Source: Alligator mississippiensis (Eukaryota > Chordata > Crocodylia > Alligatoridae). From it: 64,000 bases of DNA. Under the pieces are notes generated by a model. The model saw only the letters and a program-made list of their open reading frames with translations, did no database searches and was not told the DNA's origin. A program made the translations under genes and the position numbers. The DNA lies in contig NC_081824.1 in NCBI RefSeq assembly GCF_030867095.1, positions 240,995,219 to 241,059,218 on the forward strand, read 5' to 3'. Shown here piece by piece: positions 47,780-59,449 of the stretch (the stretch's first letter is position 1; every line of letters begins with the position of its first letter).

Positions 47780-48806
47780 AATCCACACCTACCTCAGCCC
47801 TGGAACAGTGTCCACCTGGGAGTGCAAGGAAGCCTAGGGCTTCCAATGGGACACTTATGTGTCTGTACATCAATGCCAGGAGCTTGGGGAACAAACAGGA
47901 GAACAGGTCCTCCTGCTAAGCAAGGAAGACTACAATCTCATAAGGATAATGGAGACCTGGTGGGACTCCACCTATGACTGGGCCACAGGTATAGATGGCT
48001 ACACCTTGTACAGGAGAGATCACGTGGACAAGAGGGGTGGGGGTAGCTCTCCATGTCAAGGAAAGCTACACATCCCTGCAAATTGACATTAGCACCCAGG
48101 CAGGATGATGGCCATTAGCACCACGGCTGAACAAGACTTGGGGGTCATGACTGCCCACAAGATGAATATGAGCCACCAATGTGATGTCGCAGCTGGTAAA
48201 GCAAACAAAAGTCTGGCTTGCATCCATAGATGCTTCTCAAGCAAATCTCAGGATGTCATCTTCCCACTGTACTTGGCCTTGGTGAGGCCACAGCTGGAGT
48301 ACCACATCCAATTCTGGGATCCACAATTCAAGGATGTTGAGAAGCTTTAGAGAGTCCAGAAGAGAGCCATGTGCATGATCAGAGGGCAAGAGAATAGGCC
48401 TTATAATGAGGGGCTGTGAGCCATGGGACTCTTCAGGCTGGAAAAGCACAGGCTCAGGGGTGACCTGGTGGCTGCCTATAAGTACGTAAGGGGGTGTGCA
48501 TCAGGATCTGGGGGAATGTCTGTTCACCAGAGCACCCCAAGGGATAGCTAGGACCAATGGTCATAAACTACAGCCATTTTAGGCTGGACATAAGGAAAAA
48601 CTTCTTTACTGTCTGAGCCCCCAAGGCCTGGAATAGATTCCCTCCAGAAGTGGTGCAGACATCTACTCTGGACTCATTCAAGGAACATTTGGATGCTTAT
48701 CTTGCTGGGATTCTTTGACCCTAGCTGACTTCCTGCCCCTGGGGCAGGGGGCTGGACTTTAAAAATCATCAACAGTCCCTTCCAGCCCCAACATCTATGA
48801 AATATA
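47780..48806 (+). mobile_element. CR1 LINE (+), endonuclease start and 3' end
   Basis: Continuation of the + CR1 at 43385-44019. It begins at the endonuclease N-terminus (NARSLGNKQEN, METWWDSTYDWATGIDGYTL, DHVDKRGGG), then near 48095 jumps to the RT C-terminus (EQDLGVMTAHKMNMSHQCDV, LVRPQLEYHIQFWDPQF, RLRGDLVAAY-like) and ends with the CR1 tail CCAGCCCCAACATCTATGAA at about 48802. The RT core is deleted. Confidence 0.88.
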
Positions 48807-48862
48807 TTCTTGTGACCCACTTCTGGGTCACAACGCATGGGTTGAGAAAAGCTGATCCAAGA

Positions 48863-49260
48863 GACATCTCCCTAGCACTTCAACTGTGTCGAGGTACTGT
48901 CTCCTAGAAAGACATCCTTCTCTTTTACTCTAGATGTAGAGAGAAGGGAGGTGAATGAAAGAAGTTTGCCACAGCTACCCTAGACTCTACTCTGCCCAAA
49001 TTCCAATATTCAAGTTAAAGCAAGTACACACTTCTCCCCTGCAGGGAAGTAAGACATTTTGTGCACAATAGCTGCCAGACACAAAAGCAGACAGTGACTT
49101 TAGATTACTCAGCATTAACTTTACTCTCAACTTGAGTAACATAGTATTCCCCATCACTTCTGGGGGGGAGGGAAAAAAAAAAAAAAAAAAAAAAAAAAAT
49201 CACTAGCTTAGACTTATAATGGGGATTCTGACTATACCAAATACAAGGGAAAAAACAAAA
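48863..49260. other. Intergenic, downstream of TENT5C
   Basis: Short unique stretch with an A28 run at about 49172-49199. No gene. Confidence 0.5.
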
Positions 49261-49269
49261 CAAGACTCA

Positions 49270-52200
49270 CAATGGAAACATGTCTTTAGAGTTTATTTTT
49301 TTTTAATTTGTCCAAGTCATTAAGGTATACTTTCCCCTCCCAGCTTTTTAACACAACCAGATTAATCCGTTTTGATACCACAGTGCATTGTATTAGGCAA
49401 GTTACCATAACAACTCCTACAAACATAGGCCCTCTCTCACTGTTTGGGTTTGTTATATGCACATTCGAAAACAGCCAATGGCCAGTTAAGTCTGCCAGCA
49501 TTATTGGGATGGGGGGAGGACAGCAAAAGCCACTCAAGTTTTCTAGAAAACGGTTTGCTATTAACAACAAAATAGGGAAAAATTATTTCCACACCTTTCC
49601 TCAGCAAGGAGTATAGCTTTCATCAAATAATGAAAAGGAAAAAAGAGCCAACCACGGCCACAACTCATTTTAAATGGCTTATTAGCGAGTGACTTTTTCA
49701 CCTGCAATTTATATGAAGTACAAATAAGTGCTGCGACTTTCTACCTTCCCTAGATACAGCCCAGCTTTGCATGTTAAGAGCCCTTAGTCTAAGAGAAATC
49801 TGCTACTTAATGCATTTTGACTACTGAGAAGTGCTGGTTAAGACTTTGGCTGTTTAAAAACCATTAATACTCCCAAACACTGCCAAAACTGAAAGCATTT
49901 CCATCTGCTTTGTACCATGAATTGGCTTCTTGTTACCCTACACAAGGAAGAGCAGTACTGCCTAGTACATGCTCCATTAGGAGATGGGTGTTATCCCAAG
50001 CAAGTGGATAGGCTGAAGTTATGAATTAGACTAAACTTAAAAAGGCAAATTAAGACTATGAGCCCAAGAAGCTCCTTTCCAAAGGAAAACTGTGGCCCAC
50101 ATGAGGCAATCAGAAGTTATTACAGCAGGTATTCAACAGGCAAGCAAAATACACTTCCCCATGAAGTCTGGGAAGCAGGTATCTACCAAGTACTAGTCTC
50201 CAGCAACAGGTTTCTTCTCTATTAATGAGCAAACAAGTAATTTCCATTAAATTTTCATCCTCTAGGAGGTTAAAGTTTAAGCATGTAGACCATTTGTCAA
50301 GTTAGGTAAGCCAGCATTTGAACACTAGAAGAGATAGAGAATATGGGAATAGAACTTGGTTAAGTCACCACCTGCTCCCCTCATTACAAGGCTGGAGGCT
50401 CAAGAATACCAATAGCATGAACTCAGAAATGTATTATTATTCTCTCCCCAAGTTAGGGTTAGCTAAAATGCTACTGCCCCAAACAGAAGTTTGCATTTGG
50501 CATACCTACCCTCTTGAAATGGAGACTTTCAAAAACCAAAGCAACTAGGCTGAAACCCAGTTTCTGTGCTCAGAACGGTCAGGTCACTAACAGTAACCTT
50601 ATTTAGTCTAAGATTGGGGGGGGGGGGGGGGGGGAGGGGGCAGAAACACTTGCCAGTGCTGTTCTTAAGAGATGGAAGCAAATCAAACTTTTAGTCTTCA
50701 ATGAGGCCTTGCCTAACAGACATTTCAATGAAATACTACCCTGCAGTCCAAAACTGGTTGGTGACAGATATCCATATTCCCAATTTTTTGAAAGCTTGTA
50801 CTCCTTTAACTTCTAACACCCAGCAATAAAAGTGAAGGCAGTTCAGGCTCTTAGTCTACCTTCAACTTCCATTTCATAGTCATGCAATGGACCCACAAAG
50901 CCTTTTTGCAGAGGCACCATTAATGCAAATAAATAAGTGTTAATGGAATGAGCTACTTCAGTTTAGATTAGTGCTGCAACTTAAAACTATTCCTAGTACT
51001 CACTCTCCTGTTACTTAGTGCTAAAGAGGAAGTACAACAAGCTAATTTGGACATATATGATAAGCCACAGACACCTGAAATACTGAGCTGCCAAGAATAC
51101 TTCTGAAAGAGAGAAGAATTAGACTACTGGCAGCACTATTATGCAAGGCAGCTTAGGAGTGTGTGCCAGAGTTGGAGTCCTAAGCCAGGACTAGTATGGA
51201 AGACATAACACAGAAGAGAAGTAAAGGGGGGGGGGGGGGGGGGGGGGGGAAAGGGGTTGCTAAAACATGATTAATGCCAATCCAATAGGCAATATCCAAA
51301 CACATTGAGTACAAGCGATCAGCTTGGTAGAAAGTTAGATATTGCTTTAGGAGCTTAAAAACTTAAGCATCCAGACTTAAAAGCATCTCAAAGTAAAGGG
51401 TTAAAAGTATTGTCTAACAGTAAAGTGTCTGTAAGCTTAAGGAGACCACCATCAAGAAGCTATGCAGCAAGAGAAGGCATTCAGTATGAAGCTTCTCCGA
51501 AACTCACAATCCAGTTACTACTTCAGCGCTCCAAAGAATCATGCAACTACAGAGAGGAACAGGAATCCAACAGCCTTCTCCCTTTCCTGCCCCACACCCT
51601 TTTATTCCAACTTCATGATAGATGCACTGACCTGATCTGTGGTAGCTGCAGGATAGACTAAAGATTTAGGATTCGAGTTTTTTCATACATCTCAGGACTC
51701 AAACGCTCTAGCAAAAGCTACAACTTCAAGCATTTGGCCACTTCATTCAGGTGCCTAGTAAATGGAAGGAGTCTTAAGGTCTAACTATTGCATCCCTCCA
51801 AACTACTTGATATAGGTATGAAGCTCCAGCAGGTGTTAAATGGTTGAAACTCTAAAGAAAACATTTCGATGCCTATTGTTGTAAAGCTAATAAGCCATTT
51901 GAAAGACAGACAGTTAATGTTATTTTTGTCTGAGCCCTTTTCTTCCCTTGGTACTAGACTTGAGTGTTAGCAACATTACAGTACCCAATATTGCTCGAAT
52001 TCGGGTTCTCTCTGTGCATCAGTTTGGAGTCACTTCTTTTGCCCAGGTATGAAGTTTGTCTATCAGGATTGTCAAAACTGATCTGTCTTAAGTTTATAAA
52101 GGAAGTCAGCAAATTTTCAAATTAAGTCACTTTTGTTTCTTAACAGAAAGAAAATCCTGATCTAGAAAATAAATCAAGCACAAGTTAAAAGCTTCAGAAG

Positions 52201-54548
52201 GAGGCTACTCAGTTTCTATGTACAACATATTCAGGTACTATGTGCCATTGTTAGGTGCTTTCAAAAGGAAGAAGCTAGATGTTTGGTACACATTTTTGCA
52301 AGTCAAACCACTTAGAGTAGAACCTGAGTTGAAACATCCTTTGCCATGATTTTTCTCCCTAGTATGCACTTATGCCTAGTCATCTGTAGACTAAATCTCA
52401 GCCATAAAAGTCCAATTTAGAACCAAGTCTCACATTTTAGACAATCCAAAGTTACCTTACTGAGTCTATAAGGAAGTCCAAAAGCTTTCAGTATATTAAG
52501 AAGTTTTTGGTCTGGTCATGGATGGGGCATTAAAGGAATTTTATTCTAGCATGCCTTGTAATTGCAACTGAGAAGGCCTTCTATGCCCCCACCCCCTATT
52601 AAACTTTTACTTGAAAATCTGAATTTATCCATCTTTACTGTATCCTGCAAGGAACCCAAAATCCTTTGTTCAATATTTGCTATTACAACACCACAAGGCT
52701 CAAAGGAGCAGGACACAGCTGTAACTGCAAGTTATAGATAGCTGAAAAGTTGTATAAAACTATAGAAGGATTAGCAGATAGCTTTGGACAGTACTTCAGT
52801 AAGTGCTAAAGTCTTACCCTTCCTGTGAAGAGGTGGCCCAATATTTCCAGTCTCTACTAAACTCCATTTGAATTATTGTATTTTACTAAATTAAAATAGA
52901 TCATATATGCCATTGCACCAGTAAGCTTCAGACCTCACTATCCAGCCCCCTATATAATTAGGGTGTTGTTGCCCTGACTAAGGTGCAGGAGGTTAAAGGG
53001 AAAAAAAAAAAAAAGGCAAGTTAGTATTTACCACATGAAATTCATCAAGGATCAGGTGTAAACCTTGCCTTCATGAAATGTACTATTATCTCTCCAGACA
53101 TTGTAGCTCTCTTCTTTGGAGACATGGGTCTGGAGGTAGGTTTCTCTCTTTGTGTTGAGCCCTGTCTTAGGGGTCTACCACTTAGATTATTTTCAAGAGG
53201 CAGCAAAGACAGAGAAAGAAATGGAGTACATCTTGGGATTGGGGGGAAACAAAAACAAAAAAGCTACACACCCATCATCTTGTGCTGTGAATATGCCCAA
53301 GTGCTATTGTCAATTAAGTTAAAAAAAGATTCAGTTTAAGACAGGAAACAAGCATGAGATTAAGTGATAAATGAAGGGGACCTTCAAATCCTTCTTGAAG
53401 TTGTACAGGAGTATAGCCATTTGTAAGAGTCACTGTGGTGAATATTCATGGACTGTGATAAGACTGTAAGACTCAATACCCAGAAGTCTTACAAATCTGA
53501 CAAACCCAGAAATCTTCACCCTATAACTAGAGATGAAGTAAACACCATGTGCCTTAAGAGACTTGTGAGGAGAAAGAATAATAAGATTAATTTTAGGACA
53601 GAGCTGTGCCAGTCTCAAAGGGGGGGGGAGAGAAACAAAACAAAACAAAAACACTAAACAACCCCCCCCCCACAAAAACATTGCCCCAAGCAGTTTCAGT
53701 ACTTAGTTTCGTTTTGTTTTTTAAAGTCCCCCCCCCGCCAAAGGACTCCAGTCTTGAATATATTTCACTGTGTGTTCTAGGACTGTTTTTCTTTTGACTG
53801 CAAGAAGCTACCTTCCAAATCTGTGCGCTCAAGACTGGTATCTAGCTAGCTCAAACTTCAGGGAGATTTGTTAGTCTAACCTTAACTTAAGAAAGCAATC
53901 TGTTGCTCCTCTAGATGAGCCACACTGCTCGATTGGTTCCTGAAAACCATTCATGATCAAGGCCCTCAGTGAAAGAAAGTTATGTCCATACATAGGCTAG
54001 TTCTATATGGCTAAAGAGTACATGCAGTTCATGCACTGCATGAACTACTAAAAGACAGCTCACCTAAGTACAGTTGTATGGAAAGATTACAAGAATTTAG
54101 ATGGAAGGAGTAGGGACTGTGACCTGATGAAACAAGGGGATCAAGCAGTCAAGTGATTTCTGCTGCTGTTCCAAGCTCAGATAGTTCTGTATATTAAACT
54201 TTGCTGTTTCCTCTCCATAACTAGCCAGCTGTTACTTGGTCTTCTATATACAACATTTGGATACAAGTCTGCCATAGTTTTCACAACTAGTAATTAATTC
54301 TCCAATTTGAGGGCACAGGCCCCTCCCACAATTGAAAGAGACAGTAAGACTTCTTGCAGCATTTGTGCAGGGAGTACTGAAAAACTTTGCAAACTGTTTG
54401 GTAGTAGTGTCATGCTGCCTTCAAGGAAATAAGAAATCAAAACCACACATTCCCAACAGATAGCCCCCTAAGCCAATTGGTAGTTCCCACTACCCATACA
54501 ATTTCTTGCCTTTCAGAAACTTCCATTAAGAAATACTTGAGTTAGAAA
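49270..54548 (-). other. TENT5C: TENT5C 3'UTR with polyadenylation signals
   Basis: From the TGA stop to the AATAAA at 49292-49297 (complement of TTTATT), about 5.27 kb of sequence contains no transposon I recognise, although the DNA left of it is full of them. As I recall, human TENT5C mRNA also has a 3'UTR of several kb, so a long UTR is expected. Earlier AATAAA words at 52540-52545 and 51601-51606 could give shorter forms. In the transcript the G runs of the + strand (50616-50640 and 51226-51249) become long C tracts. Extent is inferred from composition, not from transcripts. Confidence 0.65.
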
Positions 54549-55721
54549 TCAGTTACAAGGTAGCCAGGTAGGGTAAGACTGACTATAGGAAATAGGAGAG
54601 TTTGCAATATGGTAGTTGCTGAAGTTTGCATTACTGACATAAGGTGCTGGTTGGTAGTAACAGGTAACATTAGTGGCACTAGGAATGATGTTCTGTTCTG
54701 CCAGTACTTTGAGTGCCAGCAGAGAGATCAGGTTCAGAGTCTGCCTTCGCTCGTGCCCCATGAGGCATACAGTGCTCTCATTCACCACCTGCCGCAGGGT
54801 CATGAGGTAGTCATATTTGCTCCTCTCTTCTCTGGAAAAATGGTTCTGAAGATACGTCTCTAACTTGCGCTGCTGGTCCAGGATGTCTGGAAAGTCTATG
54901 AAGAAGCGTGAACACATGTAGCGCTCTAGCATTTTGATCTCCTCCTGGTCCATGGGCCTGAAGTCTCTTACCAGGAGATTGCTATACTTCAGGAGTCCAC
55001 CACCTCGGATCTCCTCTGGATTCTTGGTAGCAATCAGTTTGTTCTGGAGGTGATCAAAGGCTGCCTCAAAGTCTCCATACATGCTTTCCCCAATCACAGT
55101 TGGGTGGAAGCCTTCCGACATGGGATTTTCAGAATAGTCATAGTAAAAAAGCAAGGAGTCCAATATGATTTGGAAAGAGTCCACACTGAACTCAAACTGT
55201 CGACGTATGCAGTCAACAAACTTCAGTTCCACATTCCTGCCATGTCTGTTAGAAAGCGATATGAGGCTCCAGCGATCAGACTCCGTACACACTTTCACCA
55301 GTTTCTGGATGTAGGCTTCTTTCAGAGTCACTGGACTGATCTTGAGCTTGCTCACACCTTCTGGCAAGAAGTTCAAGAGAGATCGTAAGACAACATCTCT
55401 GACTAGCTGAAATTCAGCCTCACTTGGAAGAGACACTTGAAAAATAAGGTCCAGGTCCTTGCAACCTAGCCCATTATCCTTGACTAGAACATGACCAGCT
55501 GCAGAACCATTCAGCCGGACATCATGCACTTGGATACCAATCTTAACCAGACTATTGCGGACAGTTTGAACAATGTCCTTCAGGGTTATCTTCAGGGTTG
55601 GGAAGCTGCCCCGGCCATGGATTGGAACAACTTCTGTCAGAACCTCATGCAAACGGCTGACCTGCTCCCAGCTCAGTATACTACACGACATGCAGTCTGT
55701 ATTACTTCCTTGGCCTGCCAT
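54549..55721 (-). CDS. TENT5C: TENT5C, non-canonical poly(A) polymerase
   Basis: An intact 390-codon frame in one exon, ending in TGA. TENT5C (FAM46C) is a nucleotidyltransferase-fold poly(A) polymerase that extends tails of selected mRNAs, notably secretory-pathway and immunoglobulin messages in plasma cells, and is a recurrently mutated growth suppressor in human myeloma. The protein aligns end to end with human TENT5C (391 aa) from memory, including [51 protein letters not shown] and the terminus YPTWLPCN. The nucleotidyltransferase signature G72-S73 with catalytic D89 and D91, and third acidic residue E165 (VELKF), correspond to human D90, D92 and E166. The start has a good context (AAAATGG) and lies 27 bases inside exon 2. 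TENT5A, B and D differ in N-terminal length and C-terminus. Confidence 0.98.
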   Translation of the reverse strand: MAGQGSNTDCMSCSILSWEQVSRLHEVLTEVVPIHGRGSFPTLKITLKDIVQTVRNSLVKIGIQVHDVRLNGSAAGHVLVKDNGLGCKDLDLIFQVSLPSEAEFQLVRDVVLRSLLNFLPEGVSKLKISPVTLKEAYIQKLVKVCTESDRWSLISLSNRHGRNVELKFVDCIRRQFEFSVDSFQIILDSLLFYYDYSENPMSEGFHPTVIGESMYGDFEAAFDHLQNKLIATKNPEEIRGGGLLKYSNLLVRDFRPMDQEEIKMLERYMCSRFFIDFPDILDQQRKLETYLQNHFSREERSKYDYLMTLRQVVNESTVCLMGHERRQTLNLISLLALKVLAEQNIIPSATNVTCYYQPAPYVSNANFSNYHIANSPISYSQSYPTWLPCN

Positions 55722-55790
55722 TTTAGGGTTTGCTTTTCTCCAGAGAGACTGGGGAGGGGAGAGAGGAAGGAAAAAAAAAAAACCATTTCA
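55722..55790 (-). other. TENT5C: TENT5C exon 2 splice acceptor and 5'UTR
   Basis: The complement has a long T run and TTCCTCTCCCCTCCCCAG, with the AG at 55749-55750, then 27 bases before the ATG. This is a strong acceptor and matches the known structure of the gene, a non-coding first exon followed by one coding exon. The 27 bases contain no stop in frame with the ATG. Confidence 0.8.
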
Positions 55791-56056
55791 AAATTAGGCC
55801 ACATATAAAAACAAGAGGAAACAGGATATACATGTAGGAAATTTAGGGGTCCTCCCCACCATCAAAGTCTAAATTCAATACATTTATTTACATCCCACTA
55901 GTTAAAGAAAAATAAATAAATAAAATAAATCGGGAAGCCTTTCCTCTAAGAGGATATTTGGTCTATCTTGGTATAGAGGCACCAAATACTTTCTTGCTCA
56001 GTCTTGCTGATCAAGGCAGATTATTTAGTATAGCAGGCCTGCTGCAGTCCTATAGG

Positions 56057-56431
56057 TAGGGACCTACCAAATTCAAGGGGGCTGCCCCTGATTTCACAGG
56101 CAGAAGAATATGGGGCCTGGCAGCTATTTTGCAGGCAGAGCACAGCACCTCCCCCCATGCCTCTGATTGGCTGAGGGACCCTTGTGACCCCCCCCCCCCC
56201 CAATGCTATTCATCATGCAGCCATGCCCCTTGCTACCAATTGGTGGCAAGGGGCAGAACCACATGACCTCCTCCCTTCCCTGCCCAGCAGATTGCAGCAG
56301 TGCCCTAAAGACTGCTGGCTCCCTCTGAGCAGCCAGCTTTTTATTTTCCTTCAATTTTCTTTTTTTTCCCCCCCGCCGATTTTGCAGGCAATACCAGATT
56401 TCACAAAAGTCACAATTTCAGTAGGTCCCTA
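56057..56431. mobile_element. hAT-like MITE in TENT5C intron
   Basis: The perfect 8-mers CCTATAGG (56049-56056 and 56432-56439) flank a 375 bp element with ends TAGGGACCTACCAAATTC and the complement TAGGGACCTACTGAAATT. Non-coding, with a C run near 56193. It lies inside the inferred TENT5C intron. Confidence 0.88.
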
Positions 56432-56439
56432 CCTATAGG

Positions 56440-57123
56440 ATGCCAATTCAGAAGGCAAGTCCTGGAGGAAAGACTATAAACATTGGCTCAGAGCAAACAC
56501 CCTAAAAAGGGATTGAATTTCAGAAGTACTGAAACATGTATAGTGCCAGCTGAAATCAATGGGACTCTAAGTGACCACCATTTTTAAAACTATAGTTTTA
56601 TATCAGATTCATCAACTGACATGATACTGAAAAAAAAAAAAAAAATACATATCACCGCTACTGTAACTGCATATTCCCAGACCTTAAAGAACTCCAACCC
56701 CCTGAAAAATTTAAATCCCTCTTTGACAATGCCTCCAGATGTCTCTCTTTTCGTGATGGCTTGCTCGCCCTGCAGGTCAGTCGCACTCACTAGTTAAGCA
56801 TTGAGTTCTTTCTACTCTTCTGAAAATTTTAAAGCACTTCAGTACCATGAATATAGTTGCTTCTTGGATCATGTGAGAAAAAGTTTAAAGCTACTCCATA
56901 CTCACCCTAATCTCTTGGAAAGGAATCAGTTATGATTGTATAATCTAATGCTACCCTCTTTCAAATATTTAAGTTTGCCCTGGCTTTTTACTTACTTGCA
57001 GAAGAAAAACTGCCAAAGCTTGTTAAAGAGCTAGCCCAATCTTAAGTCAGACTAAAGGTGAAAAAAGTAGTGTTACACAAACCTCAGTATATTAACATAG
57101 GAAGTCCAATATACTGCTTAGAC
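56440..57123 (-). other. TENT5C intron, unique
   Basis: AT-rich intronic sequence with an A17 run near 56630. No feature recognised. Confidence 0.45.
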
Positions 57124-57377
57124 CAGCGATTCTCAACCACGGAACCTTGGGGTGTGTTAAGATCCTTCCGAGGGTGCTGCAAGGTGCTACACAAGTGTTA
57201 GCACTGTTAGGTTTACAAACATAATACACAAGATAAACACAGATTTCAAATAGAAATCCATAGTCCATCTTTGTAACCAAAAAACTGTTATATTATTTTT
57301 CGGTAGGCAAAAGGGTGAAAGCTACAAGTTTGCACTTTCCAAAGGGTGCCTTGACTCTAAAACGGTTGAGACACATA
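57124..57377. mobile_element. hAT-like MITE in TENT5C intron
   Basis: Starts CAGCGATTCTCAACCACGG and ends ACGGTTGAGACACATAG, inverted ends of the CAGTGATTCTCAAC type. The target duplication is not resolved. Confidence 0.55.
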
Positions 57378-57786
57378 GATTGGGACCTTCTGGAGTCTCT
57401 TAATCTTGTGTTAAAGTTCAGCTGATGGTAACCAGTGTAAGGTCAATTAGAATTAGAGATCCCTGGAGAACATTTAAAACATGCAGATGTATGGGGGGGA
57501 TTGGGGGAGGGGGAGCAAGAGAATGGGTATCCTAAACTAGTACTGCAACAAGGCTCTTTCTACCGTAAATTGAGAAGCTAGTCCCAAGCCTGTTTACTTG
57601 CTGTGTCAGAGTACTGCACCAGGATGCCCTTGCCATTGCAGAGAAGTTTTAGCACCATCTTGCTTATAGAGAATGTTTTTCAGAGTCCCTTAATCTTGTA
57701 CCATTTTGACAAACAACCACTGTTGCATCAATACAATAGGTGGAGTGCCACATCTGTGTCTCACTGAAGGAAATCAGGTTTTAGAT

Positions 57787-59003
57787 CAGGGGTTAATGAG
57801 TTAATTTAGCTTAATGAGTTTTGGTGATCTGTTGAGGGCCACAAAGGTAGCCCTGCCACTTGACAGATACCCCACCCCCTGGTCACCGTCTTGGGACTGG
57901 AAGTCCTACCACTAACCCCAAACTTTGCCACCAGAAGTCCCTCCCTTTGCCCCCCAAAGTACTCCTTTAGGGGAGGGAGGGGATCATCGTGGAACCAGAA
58001 AAAAACCCAACCAAATTGTATACTAAAAATCAAAACATCTACTATAACATATTTTAATTTTATTTAAAAAAAAAAAAAGTTTGACCCGATTTATGTTTGT
58101 GTAGTATATATGAGGTGATTGCATAATAGCTCAAAATAAGAGTCTTACTCTTGTATATCATATGCGAGGGGAATGGTTGGGGGAGTGTATGTGTGCACAC
58201 ATGTGGTGCAGTGTAGGGAGTGGGGGAGAAAGCATGGGGGAGGGTATGGGGGGGGGGTGCAGCCCAGTTCCATCATGCAGGGCTCTCCCCATGAGTCAGG
58301 TGCAGCTCTCAGGACTTGGTCAGAGCCACCATGCGATGGAGTCAGTGGCTTGGCCTACTCCCAGCTGCAGCTCCTAGGACTCAGCTGGGAACAGGGTGGA
58401 GCCTGCCTGGCTCCATTGCACAGGGCTCCCCACCACTCCCAGAGGAGTCCAGAGAGCTGTACATGGTGGCAGGGAGTGGGGAAGGCCACTATAGAGCTCT
58501 CCCCAGCAGTGCACAGGTCCCATGAGCTGCATGTGAGCCATGGGGAGCCCTGTGCAATGGAACCAGGCCAACCCCACATTCCCACAGACCCAGGCTCTGC
58601 ATTTCCATCACCCTGTGCAGTGCAGGCCCCACACTCTGGACTCCTGCCAGCCCTGGCCCAATGCCCTGGATTCCCACCCAGCTGCCCCTCCTACCCACCA
58701 TCTCTTCCCTACCTGCTGCCCAGAGCACTGCAGCAGCAACAGGAGGAGCTGCTGGTGTCCAGGGGAGCCAAGCAGTTCTTCAGGCAGCTGCAGCAGCAGC
58801 AGCCTTGCCTGGAAGCTGTGAGCACTGGCTGGTGCCAAGGGCCTGCTACCTGCAAAGGCAGAATCACAGCACACTGCTCCAGCACAGCAGGGGGAAGCCA
58901 CAGGCTAGGCAGATGCAGTTAATTGGTGGGCACCCACCTGTGAGCTGGATGAAGTTACCCAGCATGCTAGATCTGACCTGTGGGCCATATTTTGTCACCT
59001 CTG
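57787..59003. mobile_element. hAT non-autonomous element, inverted (copy D), in TENT5C intron
   Basis: The complement matches the family of 7423-8791: it begins CAGAGGTGACAAAATATGGC, includes the AT-rich block near 58020-58150 and the AGCTGTTGAGGGCCAC-like region near 57830, and ends at the CAGGGGTTAA border. The flanks TTTTAGAT and TTCTAGGG agree at five of eight positions. The interior is GC-rich and the 249-codon open frame there has no domain. Confidence 0.8.
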
Positions 59004-59449
59004 TTCTAGGGTTGTCAGCTACTTCTGCAAGAAAGGGATGATGGCACTGCAGTGTCTGTCACTTTCTCCAGAGGGAGTTTTAGACCTACAGAAGGTACTC
59101 TGTGCCAAACTTAAAGCTAGGCATGGAGATTTATCCAAGTCCTCCGAAAGCAAGCTCTCCAAATGACTACGTGAAGAACAGACCCATCACAAAGGCACCA
59201 CCACCTGCAACTTCAGCTAGCAGGTATCTAATAGGTTTGGCACAGGCCTATTTGTTACTTTCAAGGGATCGTGGGCCAGTGCCCTCCAAGAAACACTATA
59301 AGCCTCCCTTAAAAAAACGGAGGCCACTGAGAAAGTAACAACTAATTTCTTGGGACAAAAGAAAAAGAAAACAGGGAAGGGAGCAAGGTTCACAATAAGG
59401 GATCTGCAGGAGGCACAGAGCAGAGCACACTGACCCTTGACCAAGTCCA

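Larger units (their letters stand above)
44020..47780 (-). mobile_element. CR1 LINE (-), nearly full span with internal deletion
   Basis: On the - strand, from about 47780 to 44020: a 5' region; an ORF1 N-terminal part with a coiled-coil stretch (QLEELHTTVQRLRAIRDCEQ); the first SGNH block (VGDSILRRTEG); then a jump straight to the endonuclease (KGGGVALYIKESY, IGDFNYPDISW, LGDNDHELITF); reverse transcriptase (KANVVPIFKKG, NYRPISLTSIPGKVLEKMI, FADDTKL near 44891-44905); the C-terminal LVRPQLEYCVQFW; and the CR1 tail ending with TAGACATTAGGGCTGG complement at 44020-44040. The rest of ORF1 and the endonuclease N-terminus are missing. Several stops and frameshifts exist, so it is inactive. It inserted into the + strand CR1. 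Confidence 0.92.
42848..48854. mobile_element. hAT-derived element interrupted by a MITE and CR1 LINEs
   Basis: The identical 8-mers ATCCAAGA at 42840-42847 and 48855-48862 enclose CAGTGGTTCTCAACAC at the left and the complement CAGCTTTTCTCAACCC at the right, so the outer element is a hAT MITE. Its own sequence is only about 42848-43106, 43312-43384 and 48807-48854, roughly 380 bp, with everything between inserted later. The 6 kb separation of a perfect duplication is explained by the nested insertions described in the next entries. Confidence 0.88.

Noticed and set aside
58173-58922. 249-codon + open frame
   Set aside because: It lies inside the inverted hAT copy D, is rich in Ser/Gln/Pro and has no domain.
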